Source: CAYOHP01 sp964403795 [NCBI: uncultured bacterium] (GTDB lineage Bacteria; Muiribacteriota; UBA6191; CAZXTJ01). Taken from it: 28,537 nucleotides of DNA. The notes below the pieces were generated by a model. That model was not told the DNA's origin. It did no database searches and was given only the letters and a program-made list of their open reading frames with translations. The DNA is taken from the NCBI GenBank assembly GCA_964403795.1, contig CAYOHP010000054.1, positions 1 to 28,537 of the forward strand. The letters run 5' to 3'. A program made the translations under genes and the position numbers. Shown piece by piece: positions 14,958 to 23,161 of the stretch. The first letter of the stretch is position 1, and the number at the start of each line of letters is the position of its first letter.

Positions 14958-16295
14958 ATGACGCAAGGCCCGCCGCCAGGGTCGGCAAGCCCGGCCCTCC
15001 CGGACACCCCCGGCCCCGGGGTTCGGCAGGCGGCCCCGCCCGGCGCGCCCGGACGCCTCCGGAGCCTCGCCGAGTGGCTGGCCCTGGGCGCCCTGGTGGG
15101 AGTGGCCTGCGGGGCGGCCTCGGCCCTGTTCCTGGCGCTGCTCGACCGGGTCACCTCGATCCGCGGCGCCCATCCGGTGCTGGTGTGGACCCTGCCCCTG
15201 GCAGGCCTCCTGATCGGCGCCGTCTACCAGCGCTTCGGTCGTTCGATCCAGGCCGGCAGCGGCCTGGTGCTCGACACCATCCACGACGAGGGACCCGAGA
15301 TCCCGCTTCGCATGGCGCCCATGGTGCTCGTCGGGACCGTGCTCACCCACCTCTTCGGGGGCAGCGCCGGGCGGGAGGGCACCGCGGTCCAGATGGGGGC
15401 GAGCCTCTCGGACTGGATCGCCCATCGCCTGCGGGTGAGGCGCCAGGTGCGTCGCCAGCTGGTGGCCGCCGGGGTGGCGGGCGGCTTCGGCTCGGTCTTC
15501 GGGACCCCGGTCGCAGGTACCGTCTTCGGCCTCGAGTTCGTGGTCCTGGGGCGGATCGAGTACGACGCCCTCGTCCCCGCGCTGGTGGCGGCGGTGATCG
15601 GCGACTGGACCACCCGGGCCCTGGGGATCGGCCACACCGCCTATCCGACGGTCGCACCGCTGGAGCTGACGCCCCTGGTGCTCGCCAAGTGGGCGGTGTT
15701 CGCGGTGGCGGTAGCCGCCACCGTGGCCGCCTTCGTGGAGCTGACCCACGGCCTGAAGACCTTCCTCGCCGCCCGCATCCCCGGCCTGCCGGTGCGCATG
15801 GCGCTGGGCGGGGTGGCGGTGCTCGGCCTGTGGCGCCTGGTCGGCAGCGACGACTACCTGGGCCTGGGGGTCCCCACCATCGTGCGGGCCTTCGAGGATC
15901 CGGCCCTCCCGGCCGCGGCCTTCGCCTGGAAGCTGGTCTTCACCGCTGTCACGCTCTCGTCCGGCTTCCTGGGCGGCGAGGTCACCCCGCTCTTCTTCGT
16001 GGGCGCCACCCTGGGCAACGCCCTCTCCGGGTGGCTGGCGCTGCCCCTGCCCATGGCCGCGGGCGTGGGCCTGGCGGCGGTGTTCGCGGCCGCCGCCAAC
16101 ACCCCGTTGGCGCTCCCGGTCATGGCCGCCGAGCTCATGGGCGCCGCCATCCTCCCCCACGCGCTGGTGGTCTCGGTCCTCGCCTACCTGCTCACCGGAC
16201 ACCGCGGCATCTACCCGGCGCAACGCCTGCTCCTCGAGAAGGGCGGGTCCCGGCTGCCTTCCCCCACCCGTCTCTCCGACCTGGGGCGGCCTTGA
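14958..16295 (+). CDS. ClC-family anion channel or antiporter
   Basis: A 445-residue polytopic inner-membrane protein of the ClC family. Conserved ion-pathway segments are GSGLV (100-104), GGSAGREGTAVQMG (134-147) with the gating glutamate Glu140, and GFLGGEVTPLFFVGATLGN (336-354). The GREGT and GGEVTPLFF forms, with IPLRMAPMVLVGTVLTHLFGG ahead of them, recall the CLC-F fluoride/proton antiporters more than classical chloride transporters. The first motif, however, keeps the GSG found in chloride ClCs. Ion preference is therefore open. The first 35 residues are Pro/Gly-rich and probably disordered. ATG 14958 has GGAAGG 8 bases upstream. No regulatory C-terminal CBS domains are present. Confidence 0.9.
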   Translation: MTQGPPPGSASPALPDTPGPGVRQAAPPGAPGRLRSLAEWLALGALVGVACGAASALFLALLDRVTSIRGAHPVLVWTLPLAGLLIGAVYQRFGRSIQAGSGLVLDTIHDEGPEIPLRMAPMVLVGTVLTHLFGGSAGREGTAVQMGASLSDWIAHRLRVRRQVRRQLVAAGVAGGFGSVFGTPVAGTVFGLEFVVLGRIEYDALVPALVAAVIGDWTTRALGIGHTAYPTVAPLELTPLVLAKWAVFAVAVAATVAAFVELTHGLKTFLAARIPGLPVRMALGGVAVLGLWRLVGSDDYLGLGVPTIVRAFEDPALPAAAFAWKLVFTAVTLSSGFLGGEVTPLFFVGATLGNALSGWLALPLPMAAGVGLAAVFAAAANTPLALPVMAAELMGAAILPHALVVSVLAYLLTGHRGIYPAQRLLLEKGGSRLPSPTRLSDLGRP

Positions 16296-16327
16296 ACCCA
16301 TCGCCCACCCCGGAGCCTTCGCCGCGC

Positions 16328-16336
16328 TAGTATCCC
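16328..16336 (+). promoter_or_regulatory. Putative -10 element TAGTAT/TATCCC
   Basis: CTAGTATCCC about 22 bases before GTG 16359 contains two overlapping candidate hexamers. It lies in the 63-bp gap after the ClC gene; no -35 box at normal spacing. Confidence 0.35.
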
Positions 16337-16358
16337 GGGCGCGATCGGAGGACCGCGG

Positions 16359-17159
16359 GTGCAGTACGTCCCTCGCCACGCTCCCCGAGGCCAGGCCCGT
16401 GCCTGCCCGGTCTGCGACGCGCCCGGGAACCCGCTCTCCACCTGGTACCTCGCCTGCGGCACCTGCGGCACCCGCTACTACCGGGAGCTCCCCTCCCAGG
16501 CCGAGCTCACCGAGGTCTACGGCGGCGGTGCCTGGAAGCGCTTCCGCCGCCGGCTCCTCTCGCCCTTCCGCCGCATGCAGCATGTGACGAAGCTGACCGA
16601 GAAGCGGGATCGGGCTGCCCGGATCCTGGCCCGGATCCTGGCCGCGGTCTCCGCCCGGCAAGGTCGCTTCCTGGACATCGGCTGCCACAAGGGCTTCCTG
16701 CTCGAGGCCGCCCGGGCCTCGGGCTTCGAGGTCTGGGGCCTCGAGGTCTCGGCCGAGCAGATCGCCCCCTTCGTGAACTCCTATCCCGAGACCCGCGCCC
16801 GAGTCCTGACCGGCTCGGCGGCGCTGACCACCCGGGCCCTTCCCGACGGCCACTTCTCGGTGGTGACGGCCATCGACGTGGTCGAGCACCTCGAGGACCC
16901 GGTGGCCACCTTCACCGACGTGCGCCGGATCCTGGCTCCCGGCGGAGTGTTCGTGGTGCAGACCCCCGACGCGGCCTCCCCCGAGGCGGTGCGCGACGGG
17001 GCCGGCTGGTACGAGATGAAGCCGGTCGAGCACCTCCAGCTCTTCACGGCCGCGAGTCTGGACCGACTGGCCCGCCGGGCCGGATTCCGGGCCTTCGAAC
17101 TCTTCGAGACCCCATTCGAGACCGGTTGCGGCAACATGGCCGGCCGGCTGGTCACTTAG
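16359..17159 (+). CDS. Zinc-ribbon SAM-dependent methyltransferase
   Basis: A 266-residue protein with an N-terminal zinc-ribbon-like pair, CPVC (16-19) and CGTC (33-36). After a basic linker comes a class I methyltransferase domain. The SAM-binding motif is FLDIGCHKGFLLE (104-116), the acidic residue after strand 2 is in GLEVS, and DVVEHLEDP plus LAPGGVFVVQTPD mark the later strands. This layout is common among methyltransferases in surface-polysaccharide and lipid clusters, but no such genes are next to it. GTG 16359 follows GGAGGA with 6-base spacing. The AsmA-like gene follows after 51 bp, with its own promoter-like hexamer. Confidence 0.85.
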   Translation: MQYVPRHAPRGQARACPVCDAPGNPLSTWYLACGTCGTRYYRELPSQAELTEVYGGGAWKRFRRRLLSPFRRMQHVTKLTEKRDRAARILARILAAVSARQGRFLDIGCHKGFLLEAARASGFEVWGLEVSAEQIAPFVNSYPETRARVLTGSAALTTRALPDGHFSVVTAIDVVEHLEDPVATFTDVRRILAPGGVFVVQTPDAASPEAVRDGAGWYEMKPVEHLQLFTAASLDRLARRAGFRAFELFETPFETGCGNMAGRLVT

Positions 17160-17163
17160 CAGG

Positions 17164-17169
17164 TAACCT
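17164..17169 (+). promoter_or_regulatory. Putative -10 element TAACCT
   Basis: AGGTAACCT lies 41 bases before ATG 17211, just after the methyltransferase stop. It matches the window's recurrent TAnCnT motif; no -35 box is evident. Confidence 0.4.
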
Positions 17170-17210
17170 CCGGGCGCCACGGCTCGCCGCCGAGGAAGGA
17201 CGATCCCGCC

Positions 17211-19514
17211 ATGCTGAAGAAGCTCTTCCTGCTCCTGCTGCTCGTCGCCGTGGCCGCCGCCGGTGGCGGCTTCCTCTGGCTCCGGTCCTGGCTCACCCCC
17301 GAATACCTGAAGGGCAAGGCCCTCGAGGAGGCCGGCCGCGTCTACAAGGGGAAGATCGAGATCGCCGGCGTCGACCTCGCCTTCCCGCCCGCGATCGCGG
17401 TCACCGGCGTCAAGGTCTCCGACCCGACCGGCAAGCGCGAGTACCTCTCGATCGCCGGGATCCGGGGCGGGCTCGACCTCGGCGCCCTGCTCGAGAAGAA
17501 GGTCCGGATCACCTCCTTCGCGGTCGACACCCCTCGCCTCGACTGGGTGCTCGACGCCAAGGGAAGGCCGGTCGCCCTCTCCCACCTGGCAGCCTCGGGT
17601 GCCCCGGCCGGCTCCCCTCCCCCGGGTGGTTCGGCTCCCGCCGGCGGGTCCGGCCTCGACTTCCTGGGAGTCCTGGTCCTCGACGATCTCCGGGTGACCA
17701 ACGGCTCGGTGCGGATCTCCCGGCCTGCCACCGCTCCCCTCGACGTGACCGGACTCTCGCTGGCGAGTTCCATGTCCGGGGGCGTGGTGACGGTGAAGTC
17801 CTTCTCGGTGACCGCGCTCGGCACCCTGGCGCTCTCCGGGTCGGGCCGGATCCGCGACCTGGCTTCGGGAGGGCGCCTGGAGGACTTCCAGGTGGAGGTC
17901 CTGGGGAGCATGCCCCCCGGGGTGCTCGACCCCGCGGTCCACGGCGCCCTGGAAGGCGACCTCGCGGTGAAGCTCGGCCTCTCGGGCCCTCCCGCCGCGC
18001 TCGCCGGCAAGGGGACGCTCTCGGCCCGGCAGCTCACCTGGAAGCCGGCCCAGCCGCTCCTGCCCCCGCTCCCGGTAGGACCGGTCTCGGGGACCATCTC
18101 GGTCTCCGGGGGCAAGGCCGTGATCGAACCGCTGGAGGCGACGGTCCAGGGCGGCAAGGTCTCGGGAAAGGCGGTCGCCGGGCCGGGCGGCGAGCTCCTG
18201 GTGGCGCTCTCCGCGACCCAGGTCGGGGTGGGCTCGTGGCTGGCCCCGACGTTCGCTGCCAAGGGTCTCGGCGATCCGCTCCCCGGGCTCACCGCCGATG
18301 TGGCGAACTTCCGATTCACCCCGGGAAAGGTCGAGACCCGGGGGATCTCGGCCAAGGCCGGCGGGCTCTCGGCCAAGGGGGACCTGATCTTCCGCATGGC
18401 GGCGACCGGCTTCCCCGTCGATTCCGGGAGCCGTTTCGAGGCCAAGCTCGAGGGGGCGGACCTGGTGCGGACGGTCGGCCTGGCCTCGAGCCTGCTCGGG
18501 GGCACGATCTCGGCGGTGGTCGACCTCGCCGGCGATCTGATGGTGCCGCGCCTGACCGGGTCGATGTCGGCGCCCGAGCTCTCGGTCTCTCCCTCGGGGA
18601 TCTCGAAGTTCCAGGCCCGCGAGGTCTCGGGGCAGGTGCGTTTCGCGGATCTCGTGCTGACGGTGCCCTCGCTCGGGGCCAAGGTCTTCGGAGGAAGTTT
18701 CGCCGGGGAGACCCGGATCGACCTCACCGCGCTCCCGCCCCGCTACGCGGTGAAGGGTTCCGCCTCGAAGTTCCAGGTCGAGGCGCTGCTGGCCGGCCTG
18801 ATGGGAGCGCCCGGGATGGTCCGGGAGGGAGAACTCACCATGGGCATCGACCTGGCGGGCACGGTCGGGGACACCCGCACCCTCTCCGGCAAGGGCGAGA
18901 TCGCGGCCCTGGCGGTCCAGGCGACCACCTCCCCGGCCTTGGCCGAGGCCGCTTCCGCCCTGGCCATGCCCAGGCTGGCCTCTCCCGCCCTGAAGCTCGA
19001 CAAGAACTCCTTCGTGGTCTCGGACGGCCGGATCAAGCTGCCCAACTTCAAGGCCGACGCCGCGGGCCTGGGTGCGATCACCGGGAACTGGTCGGTGGGT
19101 CTGGACTCGACCCTGGGGGGCAACCTCGACTGGGGAGTGCTGCTGGCCAACCAGAAGCTCCCGGCCCTGAACGGGAAGGTCCTGCCGCTCAAGATCACCC
19201 TGGGCGGCACCCTCGCCAAGCCGCAGCCCAAGCTCTCCTCGATCAGCGAGCCGCTGGCCGCCCTGGCCAAGGCCGAGGCCCAGGCCAAGGTCGAAGCCAA
19301 GGTCGACAAGGCCGTGGGCAAGCTGGAACAGAAGCTGGGGGCCAAGCTCCAGGAGAAGCTCGGCGGCAGCGCCGGCAACCTCCTCGGCTCGCTGGGCCTG
19401 ACCGGTACCACCACGGCCCCGCCCGGCTCCGCCGGGGCCACCGGCTCGACCACCGCCCCGGCCATCGACCTGAAGTCCGGCGCCAGGAACCTGCTGAAGG
19501 GCCTCTTCAAGTAG
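17211..19514 (+). CDS. AsmA-like envelope protein
   Basis: A 767-residue protein with an N-terminal membrane anchor (residues 4-24) and a long beta-rich body, typical of the AsmA/YhdP group. These are periplasm-spanning proteins with a hydrophobic groove thought to carry phospholipids between membranes. The N-terminal block around GKIEIAGVDLAFPPAIAVTGVKVSDPTG matches the usual AsmA opening. Repeated short strands with G/S turns continue to about residue 665. A Lys/Ala/Glu-rich helix (680-725) and a Gly/Thr/Pro linker precede the basic C-terminus. GAGGAAGGA lies about 11 bases before ATG 17211. It converges with the sigma-54 activator gene, 43 bp apart, with no clear terminator in the gap. Confidence 0.75.
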   Translation: MLKKLFLLLLLVAVAAAGGGFLWLRSWLTPEYLKGKALEEAGRVYKGKIEIAGVDLAFPPAIAVTGVKVSDPTGKREYLSIAGIRGGLDLGALLEKKVRITSFAVDTPRLDWVLDAKGRPVALSHLAASGAPAGSPPPGGSAPAGGSGLDFLGVLVLDDLRVTNGSVRISRPATAPLDVTGLSLASSMSGGVVTVKSFSVTALGTLALSGSGRIRDLASGGRLEDFQVEVLGSMPPGVLDPAVHGALEGDLAVKLGLSGPPAALAGKGTLSARQLTWKPAQPLLPPLPVGPVSGTISVSGGKAVIEPLEATVQGGKVSGKAVAGPGGELLVALSATQVGVGSWLAPTFAAKGLGDPLPGLTADVANFRFTPGKVETRGISAKAGGLSAKGDLIFRMAATGFPVDSGSRFEAKLEGADLVRTVGLASSLLGGTISAVVDLAGDLMVPRLTGSMSAPELSVSPSGISKFQAREVSGQVRFADLVLTVPSLGAKVFGGSFAGETRIDLTALPPRYAVKGSASKFQVEALLAGLMGAPGMVREGELTMGIDLAGTVGDTRTLSGKGEIAALAVQATTSPALAEAASALAMPRLASPALKLDKNSFVVSDGRIKLPNFKADAAGLGAITGNWSVGLDSTLGGNLDWGVLLANQKLPALNGKVLPLKITLGGTLAKPQPKLSSISEPLAALAKAEAQAKVEAKVDKAVGKLEQKLGAKLQEKLGGSAGNLLGSLGLTGTTTAPPGSAGATGSTTAPAIDLKSGARNLLKGLFK

Positions 19515-19557
19515 GCCCTGGGAGGGCCGCGGGGCAGCGCCGCGACGGGGTCCCCGG

Positions 19558-20628
19558 TCAGCCTTCCGGCGGCTCGAGCCGGTGCTTCCGGAGGTAGTAG
19601 CTCATGGCCCGGGCCGAGAGGCCGAGGGACCGAGCGGCCACCCCCTTCCGCCAGGCGTGGCGCTCCAGGGCCTCGACCAGGAGACGGCGCTCGAAGCGGT
19701 CCACCTCGGCCCGGAGGTCGAGGCGCTCCCCGGAGAGGGAGGCAGGTTCCCCCTCGGGGCCTGGGTGGGGCGGCACCGGTGGACCCGCTGGCCTCCCCGG
19801 AAGCGCGGCCACCTCCGGGCCCGGATCCGCTTCGATCCCGGCATCGGCATCGAAGAGCTCCAGGAAGGCCCGCTTCATGAAATCCCGCGGCAGGTGGCGG
19901 GCCGAGAGGGGTTCCTCTCCCCGGTCGGAGAGGACCAGCGTCGACTCGAGCAGGTTCTCGAGTTCCCGCACGTTCCCGGGCCATCCGTACCCGGCCAGGG
20001 CCGGGAGGAGGTCCTTGGCCATGGCGGGGACCGGTTCGCCGAGCCGATCCGCCACCTTGGCGAGCAGGTGGGGGACGAGCTCCCCCAGGTCCTGGAGACG
20101 TTCCCGCAAGGGCGGCACGGTGAGCACCACCACCGAGAGGCGGAACCAGAGGTCGGAACGGAAGAGGCCGGATTCCGCCTCCCGGGAGAGGTCCCGATGG
20201 GTGGCGGCGACCACCCGGATCCGCACCGGCACCGGGGTGCCACCCACGGGCTCGACCAGCCGTTCCTGGAGGACCCTGAGGAGCTTCGCCTGGGCCGGGG
20301 CGGTGAGCTCGCCGACCTCGTCGAGGAACAGGGTCCATCCGTCCGCGGCGCGGAAGCTCCCCTTGGCACTCCGATGGGCCCCGGTGAAGGCTCCCTTCTC
20401 GTGTCCGAAGAGGGTGCTCTCGATCAGATCCGCGGGAATGGCGGCACAGTTCACCGCCACGAACGGGCCCTTTCGGGTCGGGCCGGAGGCATGCAGGTGG
20501 CGGGCCAGCTCCTCCTTGCCGGTCCCGGTCTCGCCGAGCACCAGGACGCTCGTCCAGGTCCGCCCTACCCGATCGGAGAGGCGCCTGAGTTCCCGCATCG
20601 CCGGGGACCGTCCGAAGATCATGGCCAT
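19558..20628 (-). CDS. Sigma-54-dependent transcriptional activator lacking an input domain
   Basis: A 356-residue bacterial enhancer-binding protein that uses ATP to open sigma-54 promoters. Walker A is GETGTGKE (32-39), the sigma-54 contact loop GAFTGA (79-84) is intact, Walker B is LFLDEVGE (100-107) and ATHRDL (142-147) is sensor I. Arginine fingers lie in FRSDLWFRL, and GYGWPGNVRELEN is the family signature. The C-terminus has a Fis-type helix-turn-helix (about 310-350), after a Pro-rich linker. The AAA+ domain begins almost at residue 1, so there is no receiver, GAF or PAS sensor; activity must be set by another protein or by expression. It starts 3 bp after the FecR gene stop and so is the second gene of that operon. 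Confidence 0.92.
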   Translation of the reverse strand: MAMIFGRSPAMRELRRLSDRVGRTWTSVLVLGETGTGKEELARHLHASGPTRKGPFVAVNCAAIPADLIESTLFGHEKGAFTGAHRSAKGSFRAADGWTLFLDEVGELTAPAQAKLLRVLQERLVEPVGGTPVPVRIRVVAATHRDLSREAESGLFRSDLWFRLSVVVLTVPPLRERLQDLGELVPHLLAKVADRLGEPVPAMAKDLLPALAGYGWPGNVRELENLLESTLVLSDRGEEPLSARHLPRDFMKRAFLELFDADAGIEADPGPEVAALPGRPAGPPVPPHPGPEGEPASLSGERLDLRAEVDRFERRLLVEALERHAWRKGVAARSLGLSARAMSYYLRKHRLEPPEG

Positions 20629-20631
20629 GCG

Positions 20632-22632
20632 TCAGTGCCCCCAGGTCCAGCGCAGGCGGAAGACCCGCTCCGGGGCCTCGGGCTCACGCTCCTCGAACTC
20701 GAGTTCGACCCGACGACCCGGCTTGAGGACCCGACCCAGGGTGAAGGTCCCCGACCCCACCCAGTCGGAGACCAGGTTCGGGAGCGGCGTGGCGCCGGCC
20801 GAGGCCAGGAAGCCGTCCCGACCGCTGCGGTGCTCGAAGGCCAGGGCGGCCCGGAAATCCCACTTCTCGAAGCGTCGCATCCAGGCGAGGTGGACGCCGC
20901 TGCGCGTCTCCACCCGGTCCTCGGCCAGCACCGGCCCGAGTCCCGGGACGTCGTGGATCGCCGAGACGTCGAGCCGCTGCCACCCGAGATCCACGAAGAG
21001 GTCGTCGGCCGGCGCCATGCGGCGCATCACCCCCAGACCCACGCCGTAGAGCCGGCCCGTCTCCCGGCCGGCGAGGTCGGAACGCAACCGGGTCGGATCC
21101 GCGAAGATCGGGGTGCGTCGATCCCTCCTGGCCTCCTCGGCGAAGATGCGGAGCGAGAGGGTGGTGCGGTCGTCGACGATCCGGCGATCCAGGAAGTCGA
21201 TCCCCAGCGCCCTGGAGTCCAGGAATCGCTCGCCGGCGAGAGGCACCGGAGTCCCCGCGAGCAGATGCGAGGCGGCGGTCCGGGAAGCATCCCGGTCCTG
21301 GAACCTGAGCACCAGGCCCCGATCGTGGCGGGAGCCCCGATCCCAGGAGAGCCCCAGCGAGACGGCCGCCGACCGGTCCTCCACGTCGGAGCGGAGGGAC
21401 TCGCCGGCGAAGGGCGCGGCCGCGGCCGGGTTCGCGAACGTCTCCACTGCATCCAGCCTGCGTCGATCCAGCAGCAGGCCGAGACCGAGGTCGACCCCGG
21501 GGAGCCGCCAGGCCCGCTGTACCAGGCCGGAGACATGAGGCCCCTCCACCTCCGAGTCCCGCTCGATCCGGGCCCCCGCGAAGGGGCTGCCGGGCTGGGG
21601 GAGGTCGATCCGTCCGGTCTCCAGGGAACTCGCGCCCAGCCTAGCCGCCAGCCCCCAGCGCCCGTCGTCCACGGCCCGGTAGCGGAACAGGTCGCCCAAG
21701 ACCGCCGCCTCGGACCGGTCGCGCATGCTGGTATGGACCGTCCCCGTCCGGTCCCGCTCGCTCGTGTCGCGGGCCCGGCCCTGGCGGGGGCCCAGGCTGG
21801 CTTCCACCAGGTCGTAACCCTGGCCCCGGGAGAGTCGGGTGACCCGGGCGGGATTCGCCAGGGCATCCCGGGTGAGGTCGACCAGGGCCAGGTAGCGCAT
21901 GGACCGGAAGCGCTCGAGCTCGCCGAAGAAGGGCTCGTCGAGACGTTCCCGGCGGGTGAGCTCGGCGGCCTGGGAGGTCCACGGCAGGACCAGCCTCCGG
22001 GCCGGCCCCGGCAGCCCGCCGGGCCGGGTGGACCCCCGCTGCTCGGCCCCCAGGGTGACCGCCCGGGTCTCGTCGGCATCCTGGAGCTTGACCCTGCCCT
22101 CGAGGACCGCCACGTCGGAGCGCCCCTCGGGATCCACCCGGATCCGAAAGCGCGTCCCCTCGGCTCCGGCCACCGAACTCGGGGTGCGGATCCGGAACGG
22201 GATGGCTGGCTCGGGTGCTCCCGTGGTCGAGGTGGTGGCCGGGGTGGCGTCGGCCCCTTCCCTGCGGATCTCGACCAGCACCTCGCCCAGGAAGACCCGG
22301 AGCCCCTCGCGCTCGGGAGCCGCCCGGTCCCGGACCTCGACCCGGGTCGAGCTCTCGAGGTGGACCTCGATCCCGTCCCAGTACCGGATGGTGGCGCCGG
22401 ACCCGCGGCCCGCCCGGACCTGGTCGCCCGGATACAGGGGCTCCCCCTCGCGGGCCACCACCCAGGGACCGTCGCCGCGGCGGGTATGGACCCGTCCCAC
22501 GGGCTCCCGCAGTGTAGCCTGGGAGACGACGACCGGGATCCGGCTCCCCGGCTCGTCCCCGGCCACGAGGCCGGAAACGAGCACGAGGCTTGCAAGCATG
22601 GGCGTGGCCAGGCGAAGAGAGCGTGCCAACAT
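20632..22632 (-). CDS. FecR-domain protein with outer-membrane beta-barrel-like C-terminus
   Basis: A 666-residue exported protein. Residues 1-24 are a signal peptide (cleavage likely near VAG-DE). A FecR domain follows (about 45-200): GDGPWVVAREGEPLYPGDQV, ATIRYWDGIEVHL, then IRTPSSVAGAEGTRFRIRV and VAVLEGRVKL. The last 450 residues have many short amphipathic strands with aromatic and Arg/Asp ends, finishing in RVFRLRWTWGH, as in outer-membrane barrels; this part is an inference. FecR domains in iron signalling pass a surface signal to an anti-sigma route, but many FecR proteins outside that system have unknown ligands. The start ATG 22632 has only a weak GGAA. It heads an operon with the sigma-54 activator and is divergent from the partner-switch operon. 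Confidence 0.8.
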   Translation of the reverse strand: MLARSLRLATPMLASLVLVSGLVAGDEPGSRIPVVVSQATLREPVGRVHTRRGDGPWVVAREGEPLYPGDQVRAGRGSGATIRYWDGIEVHLESSTRVEVRDRAAPEREGLRVFLGEVLVEIRREGADATPATTSTTGAPEPAIPFRIRTPSSVAGAEGTRFRIRVDPEGRSDVAVLEGRVKLQDADETRAVTLGAEQRGSTRPGGLPGPARRLVLPWTSQAAELTRRERLDEPFFGELERFRSMRYLALVDLTRDALANPARVTRLSRGQGYDLVEASLGPRQGRARDTSERDRTGTVHTSMRDRSEAAVLGDLFRYRAVDDGRWGLAARLGASSLETGRIDLPQPGSPFAGARIERDSEVEGPHVSGLVQRAWRLPGVDLGLGLLLDRRRLDAVETFANPAAAAPFAGESLRSDVEDRSAAVSLGLSWDRGSRHDRGLVLRFQDRDASRTAASHLLAGTPVPLAGERFLDSRALGIDFLDRRIVDDRTTLSLRIFAEEARRDRRTPIFADPTRLRSDLAGRETGRLYGVGLGVMRRMAPADDLFVDLGWQRLDVSAIHDVPGLGPVLAEDRVETRSGVHLAWMRRFEKWDFRAALAFEHRSGRDGFLASAGATPLPNLVSDWVGSGTFTLGRVLKPGRRVELEFEEREPEAPERVFRLRWTWGH

Positions 22633-22693
22633 TTCCAGATCGGTAAGTCATACCACGAAACCGGTAAGGCCGAAGCCGGACCCGGTCCCGGAC
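22633..22693. promoter_or_regulatory. Shared divergent regulatory region with direct repeats of CGGTAAG
   Basis: This 61-bp gap separates the starts of the FecR gene (-) and the anti-sigma gene (+), and is noticeably richer in A and T than its surroundings. CGGTAAG occurs at 22641-22647 and 22662-22668, 21 bp apart start to start, or two turns of the helix. On the minus strand TGGTATGAC between them resembles an extended -10 box for the FecR gene. An imperfect-to-perfect palindrome GGACCCGGTCC follows on the right. A dimeric regulator or sigma factor could act on both operons here. Confidence 0.5.
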
Positions 22694-23161
22694 ATGCCCG
22701 AGGTGGAGCTCTCGATCCGGTTCGACTACGAGTTCCCGACCCGGCGGGAGTTCCTGGACGGCACCCTGGTCCGGTTGCTGGCGCGACTCGAGAGCGAATT
22801 CGTGCCCAGCACCGGCGGAGCGGCCTCGGCGGGGCTGCCGGAGGCCGCCCGGATCGACATGGAGCGGGTCCGGGTAGCCCTCCGGGAGGCGCTGGCCAAC
22901 GCCGCCGAACACGGCAACGGGTTCCGTCCCGAGGCCCGGATCCGGGTCCACGCCCGGGCCGACCGGGAGCTCCTGGCCCTGGAGGTCGAGGACCAGGGTC
23001 GGGGGTTCGACCCGGACCGGGTGGCGGCCCCGCGGCGCCGGGGGGGACGCTCCGAGCGGGGCCGCGGGATCCGCTTCATGCGGGCCATGGCCGACCGCGT
23101 GCGCTTCGAGCGGGGCGGCTCCCGGGTGGTCCTCGAGTGGTACCGGAGGCGTCCCGCGTGA
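22694..23161 (+). CDS. RsbW-like anti-sigma factor (serine kinase) of the GHKL ATPase fold
   Basis: A 155-residue HATPase protein of the RsbW/SpoIIAB type. Such proteins hold a sigma factor inactive and phosphorylate a STAS antagonist. The N box is ALREALANAAEHGN (residues 62-75, with the conserved Glu and Asn), the G1 box is VEDQGRGFDP (98-107) and the G2 box GRGIRFM (123-129). The next gene encodes the expected STAS partner and the third gene the expected phosphatase, so the assignment is strong from context. The sigma factor it would bind is not in the window. ATG 22694 has no good Shine-Dalgarno sequence. The stop overlaps the STAS gene's GTG. Confidence 0.88.
   Translation: MPEVELSIRFDYEFPTRREFLDGTLVRLLARLESEFVPSTGGAASAGLPEAARIDMERVRVALREALANAAEHGNGFRPEARIRVHARADRELLALEVEDQGRGFDPDRVAAPRRRGGRSERGRGIRFMRAMADRVRFERGGSRVVLEWYRRRPA

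Noticed and set aside
14748-17942. Open frame of 1064 codons on the minus strand, and similar long frames at 1535-4390 (-) and 19582-23466 (+)
   Set aside because: They lie opposite or across well-supported genes, are rich in Arg, Gly, Pro and His, and show no domains. In very GC-rich DNA stop codons are rare in shadow frames. Only the last 102 residues of the third frame are a real gene (the STAS protein).
19515-19557. Rho-independent terminator between the convergent AsmA-like and sigma-54 activator genes
   Set aside because: Only a 5-bp stem (19528-19532 with 19540-19544) and a loopless GGGGTCCCC are present, with no T-tract.
22606-22628. Sigma-54-like TTGGCACG sequence at the start of the FecR gene (minus strand)
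   Set aside because: The -12 half does not match TTGC at the right spacing and the site lies inside the coding region after the ATG.
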